Assembly: GCA_019454045.1 (NCBI GenBank)
Contig: SKCR01037616.1
Location: 124,001-188,000 of the forward strand
Origin: Zanthoxylum bungeanum
Taxonomy: Eukaryota; Streptophyta; Magnoliopsida; Sapindales; Rutaceae
DNA length: 64,000 nt
Direction of reading: 5' to 3'
The notes below the pieces were generated by a model that was given only the letters and a program-made list of their open reading frames with translations, was not told the DNA's origin and searched no databases. Each line of letters begins with the position of its first letter. Within the stretch, counting starts at the first letter, position 1. This document shows, in pieces, positions 21,866 through 33,854 of the stretch. Made by a program: the position numbers and the translations under genes.

Positions 21866-23714
21866 TATTGGTTGCATAAAAACGAATTAGGGTTCTTGAG
21901 TAAATTTGGGGCTTTTTGATTTAAGCATGATTTTGACAAATTGTTTGTTTAAGAATGCTTGTATATGATTTAATTAGAGTTATATGTAATCAATTTGAAG
22001 AAAAATTGATTGGATTGATTTTCCCCAATTTGCTTATTTTTTGGTCAAAACTTTGATTTGGGAAAACTCAATTTGAGCATCAAATGATTAAATTGTTTAG
22101 TATAGTATGCTTGAATGAGGTTGAATTGATGTTGTGCATAATCAATTTCATGAAATTTGGTTGGATCCATTTTTCCCCAAATTTTGGGCATGACAAATTT
22201 GGGTAAACTTGATTTTTAGCATGTTTAATGAAATTGGATGATTTAGAATGCTTGAATGTTGTTTAATTGATGATTGATTAGATCAATTTGATGAAAAGTG
22301 TTTGGAACAATTTTTCCCCAATTTGCTTGTCTTGGCCGAATTTGGCAAGTGCCCTAATGTCTTGGATTTTTAATTTTTTGTTCATTTGATGACTTAGAAA
22401 TCATTTGGGGATGTTGAATTTATGTTTGATTGGGTTCAATTGGATTGAATTTGATTGGGCATAATTTCCCTCTTTGGCCGAGACTTTAGCATGTGTTAAT
22501 TGGGTTTGATTTTGATCAAATTATGTTGGAATGATTCATTGATGTTAAGCATGATTAATTGGACAAATTTCATGTTTTGGAAACTTTGATTTGGGTAATT
22601 AATAATGCTATACACTTTAGGTAATTTAATTGGAAAATTTGGAATTTTTGAAATTAAATTATTGGGCTTAAAATTGGATTTGGGCTTTTAAGTTGTTATT
22701 GGGTTTATTAGACTTTGTTGTACAAAGTTGGTTTAGGCCAAAATTGGTTGGATCCAATTAGCCCAAAACCGCTTCCAAAAGGCCCAAATGCGACTAATGA
22801 ACCTTTAACGTTTAATTGGGCCTAATGGGCCAAAATTAATTTAAAGGCTTATGGGGTAAATCCCGGATTGGACTTTGGTTGCGGGTTTGACCCGAGTTGA
22901 CCAAAAGTCCACGCCTTGAAGAAATTAATTAAAAGCCCATTGGACTTTTATTAATTATATTGGATATTAATCGGGCTTTGAGACCCGTAACGATTAAATT
23001 TGGAATTTAAGTCGTAAAGGTTTATTTTATAAAGTGTAATATTTAATTTGGAATTAAATAATGAATTAAAATTAAAATACGTATTAAATTGGATTTAATT
23101 ATGTAATTTAATTTAATTCGAAGAAATCGTACTTTGAGTACGTGTTCGCTATACGAGTTTGACTCGAACAAAATCAAATCTTTGTTTGAACATTGGATGA
23201 TCACTAATTATCAAGATTAATTAATTTGATTGATTGATAACATGCTTGTATGAATACATGGTTGTGATGTTTGAATAATGTATATCGGATGGATATTAGA
23301 AGGGTGGGCGATTTTAGAAATTGTTGTATAAATTCGATTTATTAAATTGGACCTGCGAGTCCAGCCTTATCTCATATTTCTTTGTATTCTCTTCTCACCT
23401 ATTCCCCTCCATGTAAATGAGGTTTCTTTAGAAGTGTAGTGTAAGGGTAGAAGAATATTTGTGCTAGCGGGAGAGAGAAAGTGAGAGATTTGATCTATGA
23501 TCAATGTGTAAAATATCCATCCGCATATCATTATTATTTTACATATGCGCTTTATTATGTGTTTAGAATGCATGTTTAAGGGTGTATGATGATGAGACCT
23601 TAACAAAGATAATTAAATTGGTAGCCAATTTGCACGCGAAAAACCCTCGTTAAATATCATGCGTCTTTTCCTTCCATTGAGTGATTCTTGCTCAAGATCC
23701 TAGATTGGCATGGG

Positions 23715-24087
23715 TTGTTGGCCAAAGTCAAGCCCTTGTCCGCCGAAGATGTGTTTGAATCATGAGGCTTTGTTCCATATCGGTGTCGTGTCCAAGTTGT
23801 GGTTTGTTGGCCAAAGTCAAGACCACTTCTTGTCCATTGACATTGATTACGAAGCTTCCATGTCAATGGGTCCGCGCTTGACTGGGATCACTAGGTTTGT
23901 TGTGCCAAAGCCAAGGCCTAGTTGATTCAGAGGAAAAAGGTTAGGGTTTATATTCGATGTATAGGCATATATATGATATATGTTTAGGACTTGGATGTCC
24001 ACCTACTGGATCTAGGAGTTGGATGAGATCCAATTGATCTTAGAGATCTACCTTTAATTATCATACAATTTGTTGGCCAAAGTCAAG
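23715..24087 (+). repeat. Four spaced TTGTTGGCCAAAGTCAAG motifs
   Basis: Copies start at 23,715, 23,804, 23,897 (variant TTGTTGTGCCAAAGCCAAG) and 24,070. The spacing is 89, 93 and 173 bases. The core TTGGCCAA is palindromic. A' keeps four copies on the minus strand (starts 54,834, 54,998, 55,093, 55,193) with similar spacing. Confidence 0.8.
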
Positions 24088-24264
24088 ATTGTGTGATATT
24101 TAACGGGATCCTAGCCCACTAGGAAACACAGTTTCCCGAGTACTCGACAGAGGGTTAGAGGCTCGACGAAAAATAGTGGGAGGCAATAATTGAATTTGCA
24201 ATACTCGTTCAATTACTCGCCATACGCGCTCATTTAAATTATTTCATCTTTATTTTAAATTGTT

Positions 24265-24560
24265 GTTTTAATAAACAGTTGGACTGTATTATACTTGATT
24301 ATATATAATTGGATTATATTAATCAATATATTTGAATTAATTAATTTCAGTTTACAGTTGATTTTATAATTGGATTATAGTAATCAATGTAATTGAGGTT
24401 AATTAATTTGGATTATATTTGATTGTATAGTTGGACTATTATAATCATTATAATATATATAGTACCACTAATCGTTGATTAAATAGTTGGACTATTGTAA
24501 TCAAGATAAAAATTAAAAATTGGATATTTAAATATAAATCTGGGATTAAAATATTTAAAT
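24265..24560 (+). repeat. Degenerate AT repeats with TTGGA/TTGGAC cores
   Basis: Repeated phrases such as AGTTGGACTATTGTAATCAA and TATAATTGGATTATA recur every 60-75 bases. Most are inverted repeats around TGG (CAGT-TGG-ACTG, TATAAT-TGG-ATTATA, ATAGT-TGG-ACTAT). A' has the corresponding tract at about 54,360-54,670. Confidence 0.75.
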
Positions 24561-24700
24561 TATTTGAATAAATAAAGGTTACTTTATTTGATAAAATAAC
24601 TTATTATACCTTAAGCCCAAAATAAGCAAAATAAGTAGAGCATAAAATCTTTGGAAGATTTATGTGATGATGACTTTAATGCTTAATTTAATATACTTGT

Positions 24701-27700
24701 CATAAATCTAATTCTAGATTTAAGAAGTATTAAAATTGCAATTTATAATTCTTGGAGAATTAATTGACTATTCTAGAGGAGATAAAGTCAAAGTTTGCAA
24801 TTGGGCATGTAGCACGAGGTGCACATCATTTCAATATTCAAGGAACCTAAGGCTTAGCCAAAAGGTTTGTGAAATATTGAAAAGGATAATAGACATATCC
24901 CAAAGTGACTACCATTTGGATATGGCAGACACGAAGGAATTAAAGAGAGGGCAAGGCTCTTACTTTGAAAATGTTTGTCTTAGTTATGTTCACAGCTAGT
25001 ATTGAAATTAGATTTTAAATACTCAGTGTGGTACATAAAATATATGTATTGATGTTCAGAATCTGCTTTGAGCAGGATACTGACTTCAAGCTGAGATTGC
25101 TCTGCGAATCGGAAACGAGACGAAAGTCGCTGTTTCGACCGTAGATACCTAAGTTTAGGAACTACCCTTTGGGTGTGTACTTAAATTAGGAACTGTTATA
25201 ATGTAACTAGTTTGACTAGAGACATTATCTCTATATCAGTGCTTAATCCATTGTGGATAAACCTTTATATTCTAGAACACTAAGTGTTTCATTATATAAA
25301 GATGATACTGAGATAAACACATTAGATGTGAATAACAGAATTTATATTTTGAATATAATTAAAATCTCAAACATATAAAATGACAAATAAATAGCTCAAA
25401 TTGATTTGATCAATAGAGACTTATTTGTGGCATTGTTGTCTGGGACACAATTATACAAGTCTCGTATATCCACACTTTTGAAGAGTGGATACTAGGACTG
25501 ATTTGACTATTCAAATAAAGTCTATGAATCTAGTTTGTTAGGTAAAGTACCTAAAACACTGTTTACTTGGTAATAGTGTAAGTGCCACCGATCTGTTAGC
25601 CCTATTCATGATGAAGTTAGTGGGCCCATATCGAGCTAGGCTAGATGTGAACATGAATATTTCGTGACCTTAACAGATGTGGCATCACATTATGGTTATG
25701 TGTTTCTTTTGAAGAACACAAATCAGAAACTTTTAGAGTTTCGACAAGAAATAGACAAACAGATCGGCTATAGTATTATACCGTCACGGTAAGACCGTAA
25801 TGGAAAATACTTAAGCAATAAGTTTCTTACATACTTGAAAGAGTATAGTATTCTTTCAAATGAGGACTCCTCCCGGAACACGTCAAAGTGACGATGAGTC
25901 CGAACGGATTAACCGAATCATGTTAGACATGATAAGGCTAATCATGAGTCGCTCTGAGCTAGCCATTTCCTTCAACGGATAAGTTTTAACAGTGCAATAA
26001 CTTATTTAGAATAAGGTTCCATAAAAATCTGTTTGACAGATACATATTAGATATGAACGGGAAAGAAACCGGGTTTCTCATTCCTGATAATTTGGGTATG
26101 CTAGGCATAAGTTTGGATGATACCGAACTAAGGACCCAAATTGGATAAGTGCCAATATAGGTTATCCTAAGGGAAACCATAAGTATAGTACTTATAAATC
26201 TCACATGAGAACAATGTGATTGTTGCTCACCATGCGGTTTTTCCTGAGAGGAATACCGATATGCAGTGGTCAGTGGGAGGATAGTGATACTCGATGAAAA
26301 TCGGAGTAATACTGTTCTAGGCACGAAGTCCTTAATGGAACACAAATGATTCATCTATGATGAATCTATACCATTAATCTTCAAATACACAAGAAACTGA
26401 GTAGATCGGATAGAGTCAGAAAACGACCTAGGGTATGGGTTTCTGATCTAACCTCATAAAGATGTCAATCTTATGAAGGTATATCCACCGACTACGTTTT
26501 GAGGAAGTGATACGAGGTATCGACTCCCTATTATGGCAAAGTGCCGTGAGTCCGAAATGGATTCCATGTATAACAACTATTTTGGATACTAGTTGTCGTA
26601 CCACAAGGCATTGTGCCTATGGTACATTAAACGTCTTCAGAAAAGACATACATGGAAGGCAACATACCAACGTACAAAGCCGGGCTTTTGACGAAAAGAT
26701 ATCGTTATCAACATTGTGTTAATAACGGTCAACCTTTTACATGTTGCCATGGTAAATCCATTTTGAAGATGCTTGTTGATAACTGCATATTTCATCTATG
26801 AAATGTGTCAGTTGCAGATCAAAATCGCTTTCCTGAAAAGGAATCCTTTTGGAGGATGCTTACAACATCCTGACGATTTTGTATAACCGACAAACAAGGT
26901 TTGCGGGTTATTCGATCCATGTTTGGATTGAAACAAGCATAAGGTTCTTGGAACTGACGTTTTGAAATAATCATAATGGTTTATGATTTGACTCAAAACG
27001 AAATAATTCTTGTGTATATAAGGAGGTTAGTGGGAGAGTGCACTGACAATGAAATTCCCATAATGCAATCGGTGAAAGCTTGGCTTTCATAAGAAATTCT
27101 CCGTGGAATTCTGGGGAGTAACAACCTTTATTCAAGGAATAAAGATCTACAGGGATAGATTTGGAGTTGTTAACACTCTGGAAATTGTACATTTAAAATG
27201 TACTTGTATTGGTGTCTCATACGCTTCGAGCATATGGAGTCACAATCGGGTCAATCCAAGTGATAGTCACTGGATTGAAGATTAAGAACATCTGTTAGTA
27301 TCTGAGAGAACTAAAGATGTTGTCTTAAACTATGGAGATGGAGAACTTGAAGTGACTAGGATCACTGCTGCAAGTTTCCAAACCGGTAAATACTGCGGTA
27401 CTATAAAAGTTTGAACACTGGACAGTGAGCTGGAAATATTCCGAGCAAGATAACTGTTGCCGAAAAACAACAAATGCGGATTATTGTTGCAGCTAAGGCA
27501 GCAATAGAAGCCATTTGGATCGAAAATAAATCTAATTAGATTAGATATAGTTCTTTTAGCAGCTGAGCTAGGCGTCAGCACAGGCTAAGGAATTAAAGGT
27601 CTCATCGACGATCCAGATATATATACTTCTATATCATCTGATTCGTTCGGATCATACATCGTGGCGATGTGATGATCGTATAAATCGCGTCAGAAGATAA

Positions 27701-27790
27701 TTACGCAAATCCGCTGACGAAAACCTTTCCTCAGCAATTTGAGCGAACCGTACATTGTTCGGGTGTTAGACACTCGAGTGACTGGCTATG
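24701..27790 (+). pseudogene. Copia A gag-pol remnant
   Basis: Fragments in copia order are readable in different frames. These are an end-of-gag region near 24,900 (A' shows the zinc knuckle more clearly), a degraded protease near 25,010, integrase near 25,580-25,970 (EYFVTLTDVASHYGYVFLLK, then DRNGKYLSNKFLTYLKEYS), RT near 26,500-27,150 (EEVIRGIDSLLWQSA, AFLKRNPF-like AFLNGN remnant) and RNase H to 27,790. Stops or shifts occur every few tens of codons. In the family this polyprotein supplies particle, protease, integrase and reverse transcriptase; none could be made from this copy. Decay is far heavier than between the LTRs. RT palm residues around 27,030 are deleted. Confidence 0.8.
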
Positions 27791-27793
27791 TGC

Positions 27794-27805
27794 CAAGTGG
27801 GAGAT
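27794..27805 (+). other. Polypurine tract of copia A
   Basis: CAAGTGGGAGAT directly precedes the 3' LTR, identical to the tract of C0 although the LTRs differ. Confidence 0.85.
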
Positions 27806-29922
27806 TGTTGGACAAAATGACCCATAGCGTCACTATTTGTACAGATCACGGTGTTGTTGTACAAATTAACTATGTGACAAGGAAATTGCACTCTCATCAT
27901 TTGTGATTAGATCACCATAAATGTATAAATGAAGAGAGGTCCATATATTAGTTCCTGGATTGAGAATGATATGAGATAGTATCAATCCCCGAAGGATTAA
28001 TCATTAAATATCCCTAGCCGGAGTATTATCGAGACAGGACATCGATAATGCGTAATAGGCTAGTATTGCACTTGTGCGCGTTGTGAGGGCACAACGGCGT
28101 AGTTCTCATATATATAAGTATTGGATACTTATGCAAGTGCGATAGGAGGTCGTGTTTTCACCGATGGTACAGGAAACAGCTTCGCTCTGGATAGACCCCT
28201 CGGAATCCCATTGGTATTATGACTATGTGTCTATGGGAGGCCGAAATCAGGGTAGGTGTGTATAGTCTTAACCTGAGATTTACATCGCTAATACTTACGA
28301 TAATCGATAGACTTTAGTCTTGGTGGTACAAGGCTTTAACCGGTTCTGCGTACGCCGCTTCTGGGTTTATCAGAGAGTCGTAGTGTATTGGGTGTGATGT
28401 CGAGATGGAAGTATCACTTCAGTTATAGTGGAGATGATGTCACGCAGGATACGGTATTAGTGCTCTTAAGTGCTGCGGCGGCCATCAGGATATTATGACA
28501 AGGTCATGCATATCCGATTATAGAGACTAGTTACCAGACATCCGACATGTGCTTCGGACGGGGCAGACACTTATCCAGCCCCAGCCCTAGCACGTGACTA
28601 TCTGATACTGGGCTGATATACACAATACTACGATATACTACGCTTGATACAGATCTATATATTCCTGTAAGAATATTTCTGGAGAATTGGGTAGGCATGG
28701 CGCTTTGCTAGAAGCCAACCTTGTCTTGTAAATCGGTATAAACGTAGTACGAGGTACTTACGTGTTCGGATAATCCGACGACCGTATTTACTGCCAACAT
28801 ATCCGAGATCTCATGGGTCGCTTCCTGAAGATTCACCGATGATGTATAACTCGCAATTTAATTAATCTGGGATTAATTGGAAGAGAGAGAAAATTAATCT
28901 GGGATTAATTGCGGAGATATTTTATCTGGGATAAAAAATTAATTAAAGAGAGAGAACGATTAATTTGGAATTAATCGATAAAATAATATATTTGATATAT
29001 TATTAGAAATTGGATTTCGACGCGGAATTAAAATTAGATTTTAATTCGGGCGAACGAATTAATTTAGAATTAATTCGTTAGCGACGTGAATAGTGATTTC
29101 GCTAGGCGTAATCATTTAATTACGACGCGACGGAAAATTCGTTAATTTGGAATTAGCGAACCCGAGCCCGAGAGTGATTGCGAGCGCATTCGTATTTCGA
29201 ATTCGAGCGCGGCACGCAATTCACATCAAGCGTCAAATCGCTAGTCGCATCAATTGTCAAATCACTTGTCACTTTGAGTGATGTGATGTGACATGACATG
29301 TTGTCACTTTATTAAAGTTACTTGATGTGAAAAAGTGATAGATGATTGAAAAGCACCTTTGTCTTTTTGAAAAGTAAAATGAATTGTGCAATAAAGAAAT
29401 AAAAAGTTGTAAATGGCTTTAATTAATTTTCTTGGAAAATATAAAAGCTTTTACACTTTCTCTCTCTCATTTTTATCATTCACGGTTTTAGGCTTTTGGA
29501 GCCAAAAACCCTTCATCTTTCTCTCATCTCTCTCTCACGGTCTCTCCAAGACCGATTCTTCATCTTTTTCTTCTGGTTTTGACCGAGCAAATGGAGAAGC
29601 AAGGAAGATGAACAAGTGCTAGCACACCTTGGGTTATATTATGGTGATAGGGAAACGAATTTGTGAGCATGGAAAGCTTGAAGCTTGGAGCTTCAATGGT
29701 GACATCCATGGCCGAATGAACAAGGAGGAAGACACCCCAAAACCGTGCAGTCTACTGTCACAGAAGCTCACTGCCGAGCTGCACAAATGAAGAAAAAACG
29801 CATCTTGTACTTCGCAATAAAACCGATCAATGTGAGTTATGTTTCCGCCTTACTCCTTTGATGTGTTCATACTCGTTTTTATGCATGATTTGTGAACCTT
29901 GGGACTTGATTGAAACTCTACA
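27806..29922 (+). repeat. 3' LTR of copia A
   Basis: 2,117 bases matching the 5' LTR. It ends GAAACTCTACA and is followed by the target duplication AAAAC and then the CAGCAAA tract of B2. Confidence 0.93.
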
Positions 29923-30429
29923 AAAACAACAAACAGCAAATAGCAAAACAGCAAGCAGAAATAGTGAAACAGCAAGCAAAAACAGCGAACCAGTGATCCT
30001 TCCGGCAACGGCCTAACGCACTTCCGAGAAAGCAACTTGAAAGGTCAGACCTGAGGGCACCCTTATCATATTTATTTTCATAAGTTCCGGATGCTGCGTG
30101 CTTGGCTGGACGTGAAATACGTCCAGCCGGGTATGCGAAGTCCTACATCAAAAACAACCAAATCTTTGGCCACATCTCCTCTTTAGCATTTCATTATTTA
30201 TTTTTTATTTTATTTTATTTATTCACTTTTATCATTATTTTATTATTTCGTCTTTATTTCGTTATTTATCTTGTTGTCTATTTATCTTGCTTTTATTTTG
30301 ATTATTTGTCTTTTTATCATTATTTTCTTATTTCACCTTTATTTTGTTTATTTTGTTTATGTTTATTCATGCTTATTTTTTTAATGTCCATTCATATTGC
30401 ATTAAATATTACGTGTGATTATCCCTTGT

Positions 30430-30521
30430 GGTATATCGGATGGAAACCCAGACATAAATTTCATAGCCGAATCCGAATGGACGGTAATGCGGTCTGTACT
30501 TGGGATACAACTCCGCGTACC
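30430..30521 (+). repeat. 92-bp conserved block, copy 2 (B2 LTR)
   Basis: GGTATATCGGATGGAAACCC, AAATTTCATAGCCGAATCC, GACGGTAATGCGGTCTG and GCGTACC in the same order and spacing as copies 1, 3 and 4. Closest in detail to copy 5 in E. Confidence 0.85.
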
Positions 30522-30989
30522 ACTTGGGAAATATTCATATATGAGTGATTAACCCCTTTTTGTTTGTTATTTATTTATCGACGCTTCTTCCGCTTATCTT
30601 TGTTTATTATAGTTTTTGTTACCGTATCTTGTAATTCTTAATGTAACATGCTTTTATTATTTCTATTAATGTTTGTGGGTGTGTAAATTTGTGTTTATTT
30701 GAATTATCTTGCATGAACTGCATAAGACTTGGTTATACCATTGTGTGAACCCGTCCATTATATTGACATAAGTAAGAGACCATTCCGAACCCAACGGATT
30801 GAGGTCTTCCCTTGCGAGGGGTGAGTGCGGCCTTAAATGTTTTGCCAGTTCACATTGGGTGGCAACTCATTTATTCTCTGGTTTAGTCCCCCGCGGGCTA
30901 CTCATTATACTATACGGGCTGCAACCCAACAATGTCGTGGTTGCCGAGCATCATAGGCATAGCGGTAAATCTCGCTTCGCCCCTACAGA

Positions 30990-31007
30990 TGGTAACTCCA
31001 CTGGGGA
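30990..31007 (+). other. Primer-binding site of B2 (mutated)
   Basis: TGGTAACTCCACTGGGGA three bases after the LTR end. B1 has TGGCGACTCCACTGGGGA, so B2 differs by CG to TA, which is what deamination of a methylated CpG on both strands would give. The conserved GATAGAGAATCGGCCCCGAA follows in both elements. Confidence 0.8.
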
Positions 31008-31119
31008 TAGAGAATCGGCCCCGAAACAATGCATTGTAGTGTTCGTGGCATTGGCTTTGGTTACCCAAGTCTCATATAATTTGCATACCCTTTTTACCCC
31101 GATGGCGTCATGAATCGTG

Positions 31120-32131
31120 TGTTGGGTTTCTATTAGGTCCCAAGATCGATTTCAAGCAAGAAAAATGTGTGAATACTCAACGAAGAATGGCGGAATCATA
31201 CTTACATTGATCAGTTATGCGATGCTTCGAACATAAAATTCCTTGAAGCTTCTTGAACTCTCGATTTTGGCCCCCTTTGTGTTCCTCCATTTTCGGTCAT
31301 GCCCTCCATTGATGCTCCAAGCTCCAAGCTTTGCAATGGTGATTCCATGCTCACAAGTTGGTTTCCCTATCAGCTTCGGATGACCCTTCATGTGCTAGCA
31401 TCGGAAAAATTGCCACAAATTTTCCTTGTTTACCTTTTTGCTCTCGATTTTGAGAAGCAAAATTGGGAGAGAAGCATTTGGCCCTTGGCCGAATTCTTAG
31501 GGAGAAGAGAGAGAGAGAATGATGTCTTATTTTGTGTAAAATGTTTTCTAAAAACATATACCAAAATTTTTGTCAAAGCTTTTCAAAAAAGCAAAACAAT
31601 TTTGGAGGCAAAAATGAATTAAATGCATTCAACAACTACCATCAACTATTCACATCAAAAGTGACTAGACATCACTTCACTCAAAGTGATGTGACTTCCA
31701 TCACTTGATTGACTAGTGATTTGACGCTAGATGTGACTTTTGGGCCGCACTTGAATTCGAAATGCGAGTGGGCCCGCAAACACTTCGGGGCTCGGGTTCG
31801 CTAATTCCAAATTAACGAATTTTCCGTTACGACGTAATTAAATCAAATTTAATTAAATAATCATGCCTAGTAAAATTACTATTCACGTCGCTTACGAATT
31901 AATTCTAAATTAACTCGTTCGCCCGAATTAAAATCTAATTTCAATTACGCGTCGAAATCCAATTTCGTATAATATATCGAATATATTATTTTATCGATTA
32001 ATTCCAAATTAATCGTTCTCTCTCTTTAAATAATATTTTATCCCATATAAAATATCTCCGTAATTAATCCCAGATTAATTTTATCTCTCATCTAATTAAT
32101 CCCAGATTAATAAAGTGCTAGTCATACGTCA
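31120..32131 (-). repeat. 3' LTR of A', distal part
   Basis: Matches 56,775-57,786 at equal length (1,012 bases) from TGTTGGGTTTCTATTA to CATACGTCA. It then changes abruptly to gypsy B1 sequence. Read on the minus strand this is the R/U5 end of the LTR. Confidence 0.9.
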
Positions 32132-32135
32132 CACA

Positions 32136-32228
32136 CTGGCGAGCCAGGTAAGTAGAAATGCATTGCATAACTTTGATAGGATTGTTCAAAGTCACACACT
32201 GCACAAGTCCCATCAAAGTGGGGGCGAC
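32136..32228 (+). repeat. Extra 3'-interior copy before B1 5' LTR
   Basis: Corresponds to 38,696-38,788: GGTAAGTAGAAATGCATTGC through AAGTGGGGGCGAC. It carries the polypurine tract that should only precede a 3' LTR. Confidence 0.9.
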
Positions 32229-33171
32229 TGTAGGCGTTGCATTTTAGCATGTGAAACCCGATGATGAGTCTCAGTTGGAGGCACTACCTTTTTAGCTAAG
32301 AATATTGCGGGAACGGAGGTCGGAATGGGAGATCCGAAATAAGTACGTAATCAAGTCCATTTCACAAGCTCACTCATAATAACAAACAACTCTCTTCACC
32401 CCCACCCTCACATTACCGAAAACAACAAGCCCTCAAACACTCTCATATTACCGAAAATACAATAGCCATTCACACCCCCTCCAACCACCAAAACAACTCC
32501 TAATCACCATCGAAAATAGCAACCCCCTAAGCCTCCACACATCACCGAAAAATATACCCCCAACGACAGCCCAAACACGCCCCAAACAGCCACTAAAGTA
32601 CCCCCGAACAGCAGCCCCCTTTCCACCAAAACTGACCCAAACCAGTCCCTAAATCACGCCCAAACAGCAGTAATTTAACTCCTAAAATAGCAGCAAAATA
32701 CACTTAAAACATTGCCTAAAAATCTTAAAAACAGTAACATAAAGAGACTACATTCATAATCCTTAAAATAATCTCACACAACTGCACTAAAAACCCACAC
32801 AAACTCGGAACAGTCTGTGGAAACAGCAAAATAGGTGACCTGAACAGTGAGCAGCAAAACAGAGGCCGAACAGTAGCAGAACGGAGTCCAAACAGCAAAG
32901 CAGTGAGCTAGGACGCTGAACCAGTGAACCAGAGAAGTTGAGGAGCTGTCCCCTTCCGACGTCTGTGAAACGCAAGCCTAAAAGTTGGCAAAAAGGTTAG
33001 ACCTGAGGGTATCTCTCACACTCGTTTTCTTTGTATTATTTGTTGAATATTGCTTGCATGGTTGTCATGTTGAAATGCATTTTGTGGCCCTTGAGTAGAT
33101 AAATATGCATGAATTATGAGATGTTGTATGTTGTGGCTGTGGAATAAAATGAGAGATGTCTCAACTCTCGC

Positions 33172-33263
33172 GGTATATCGGATGGAAACTCGGAAATAAA
33201 TTTCATAGCCGATTCTGAATGGACGGTAATATGATCTGTACTCGGGACACAACTCCACGTACC
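33172..33263 (+). repeat. 92-bp conserved block, copy 3 (B1 5' LTR)
   Basis: GGTATATCGGATGGAAACTC through CCACGTACC. Differs at a few positions from copy 4. Confidence 0.88.
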
Positions 33264-33350
33264 GCTTGAGTAAACGGCACCCTCTTTTTCTTTGTGTTGC
33301 TTTGGTTTATTTATTTTTCGTCACTTGAATTCTGCATGTTGCTTATTTAT

Positions 33351-33797
33351 GCATGATTCAATCGAGCGCATGGGTTTAGTAAATGGAATGAAAGATCCCC
33401 TATGGGGAGGGGTTAAAGCCATTTACCACGATGCTTCGCCGTGCCGGTTAATGTGTGTTCGGTTGAATGTAAGATGTGTTCAATCGGGCATACTTAGTTT
33501 GATATGATTGTCTTTATGTTTGTATGCATGATGCGATCGAGCGCATGGGCTTAGTAAGTGGAATGAAAGATCCCCTATGGGGAGGGGTTAAAGCCCTTTA
33601 CCACGATGCTTTGCCACGCCGGTTGATTTGTGTTCGGTTGGATGTAAGATGTGTTCAATCGGGCACACTTAGTTTGATATGATTGTCTTTACGTTTGTAT
33701 GCATGATGCGATCGAGCGCATGGGCTTAGTAAGTGGAATGAAAGATCCCCTATAGGGAAGGGTTAAAGCCCTTTACCACGATGCTTTGCCGCGCCTC
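33351..33797 (+). repeat. 175-bp tandem repeats in B1 5' LTR
   Basis: Units start GCATGAT(T/G)C at 33,351, 33,526 and 33,701, the third incomplete. Each carries GAAAGATCCCCTATGGGGAG, which is itself an inverted repeat (CCCC-TAT-GGGG). The same array is in the 3' LTR at 40,527-40,978. Confidence 0.92.
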
Positions 33798-33854
33798 GCA
33801 TTGTACTATTCGCCATTTATGTATTGCATCCCATTTCATGCATCAGATCTGTTC

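Larger units (their letters stand above)
21866..24700 (+). other. Leader of copia A
   Basis: AT-rich untranslated sequence with repeated TTTCCCCAATTTGCTT-like phrases (22,020-22,500), many TGG-centred inverted repeats (22,990-23,110 and 24,270-24,560) and four copies of TTGTTGGCCAAAGTCAAG. I see no protein motif. Copies of the same features occur in A' (54,100-56,760), so they predate the split of the two copies. Confidence 0.7.
19745..29922 (+). mobile_element. Copia A, complete outline, decayed pol
   Basis: LTRs 19,745-21,851 and 27,806-29,922 start TGTTGGACAAAATGACCC and end GAAACTCTACA. The target duplication AAAAC is intact at 19,740-19,744 and 29,923-29,927. The interior has a TGGTATCTTGAGC PBS, a 2.9-kb leader full of inverted repeats, gag-pol remnants and a polypurine tract. 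The LTRs differ by roughly 2 percent by eye over the first 700 bases. Pol, in contrast, has many stops and shifts, so this copy was probably already defective when it moved. A' (31,120-58,810) is a related copy in the opposite direction. Confidence 0.93.
18662..30987 (+). repeat. 5' LTR of B2 (split by copia A)
   Basis: Starts TGTAGACACTGCATTTTTGC, matching the B1 LTR start TGTAGGCGTTGCATTTTAGC, and ends CCCCTACA at 30,987 before the PBS. Without copia A and one target duplication it is about 2.14 kb. It shares with B1, E and F the segment around CATTCCGAACCCAACGG and the 92-bp block. It also has a CA-rich tract, a T-rich tract (30,180-30,370) and a TATA box. Confidence 0.8.

Noticed and set aside
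30102..30548. 148-residue frame with hydrophobic stretch
   Set aside because: Lies in the T-rich part and the 92-bp block of the B2 LTR; hydrophobic residues come from TTT and ATT codons.
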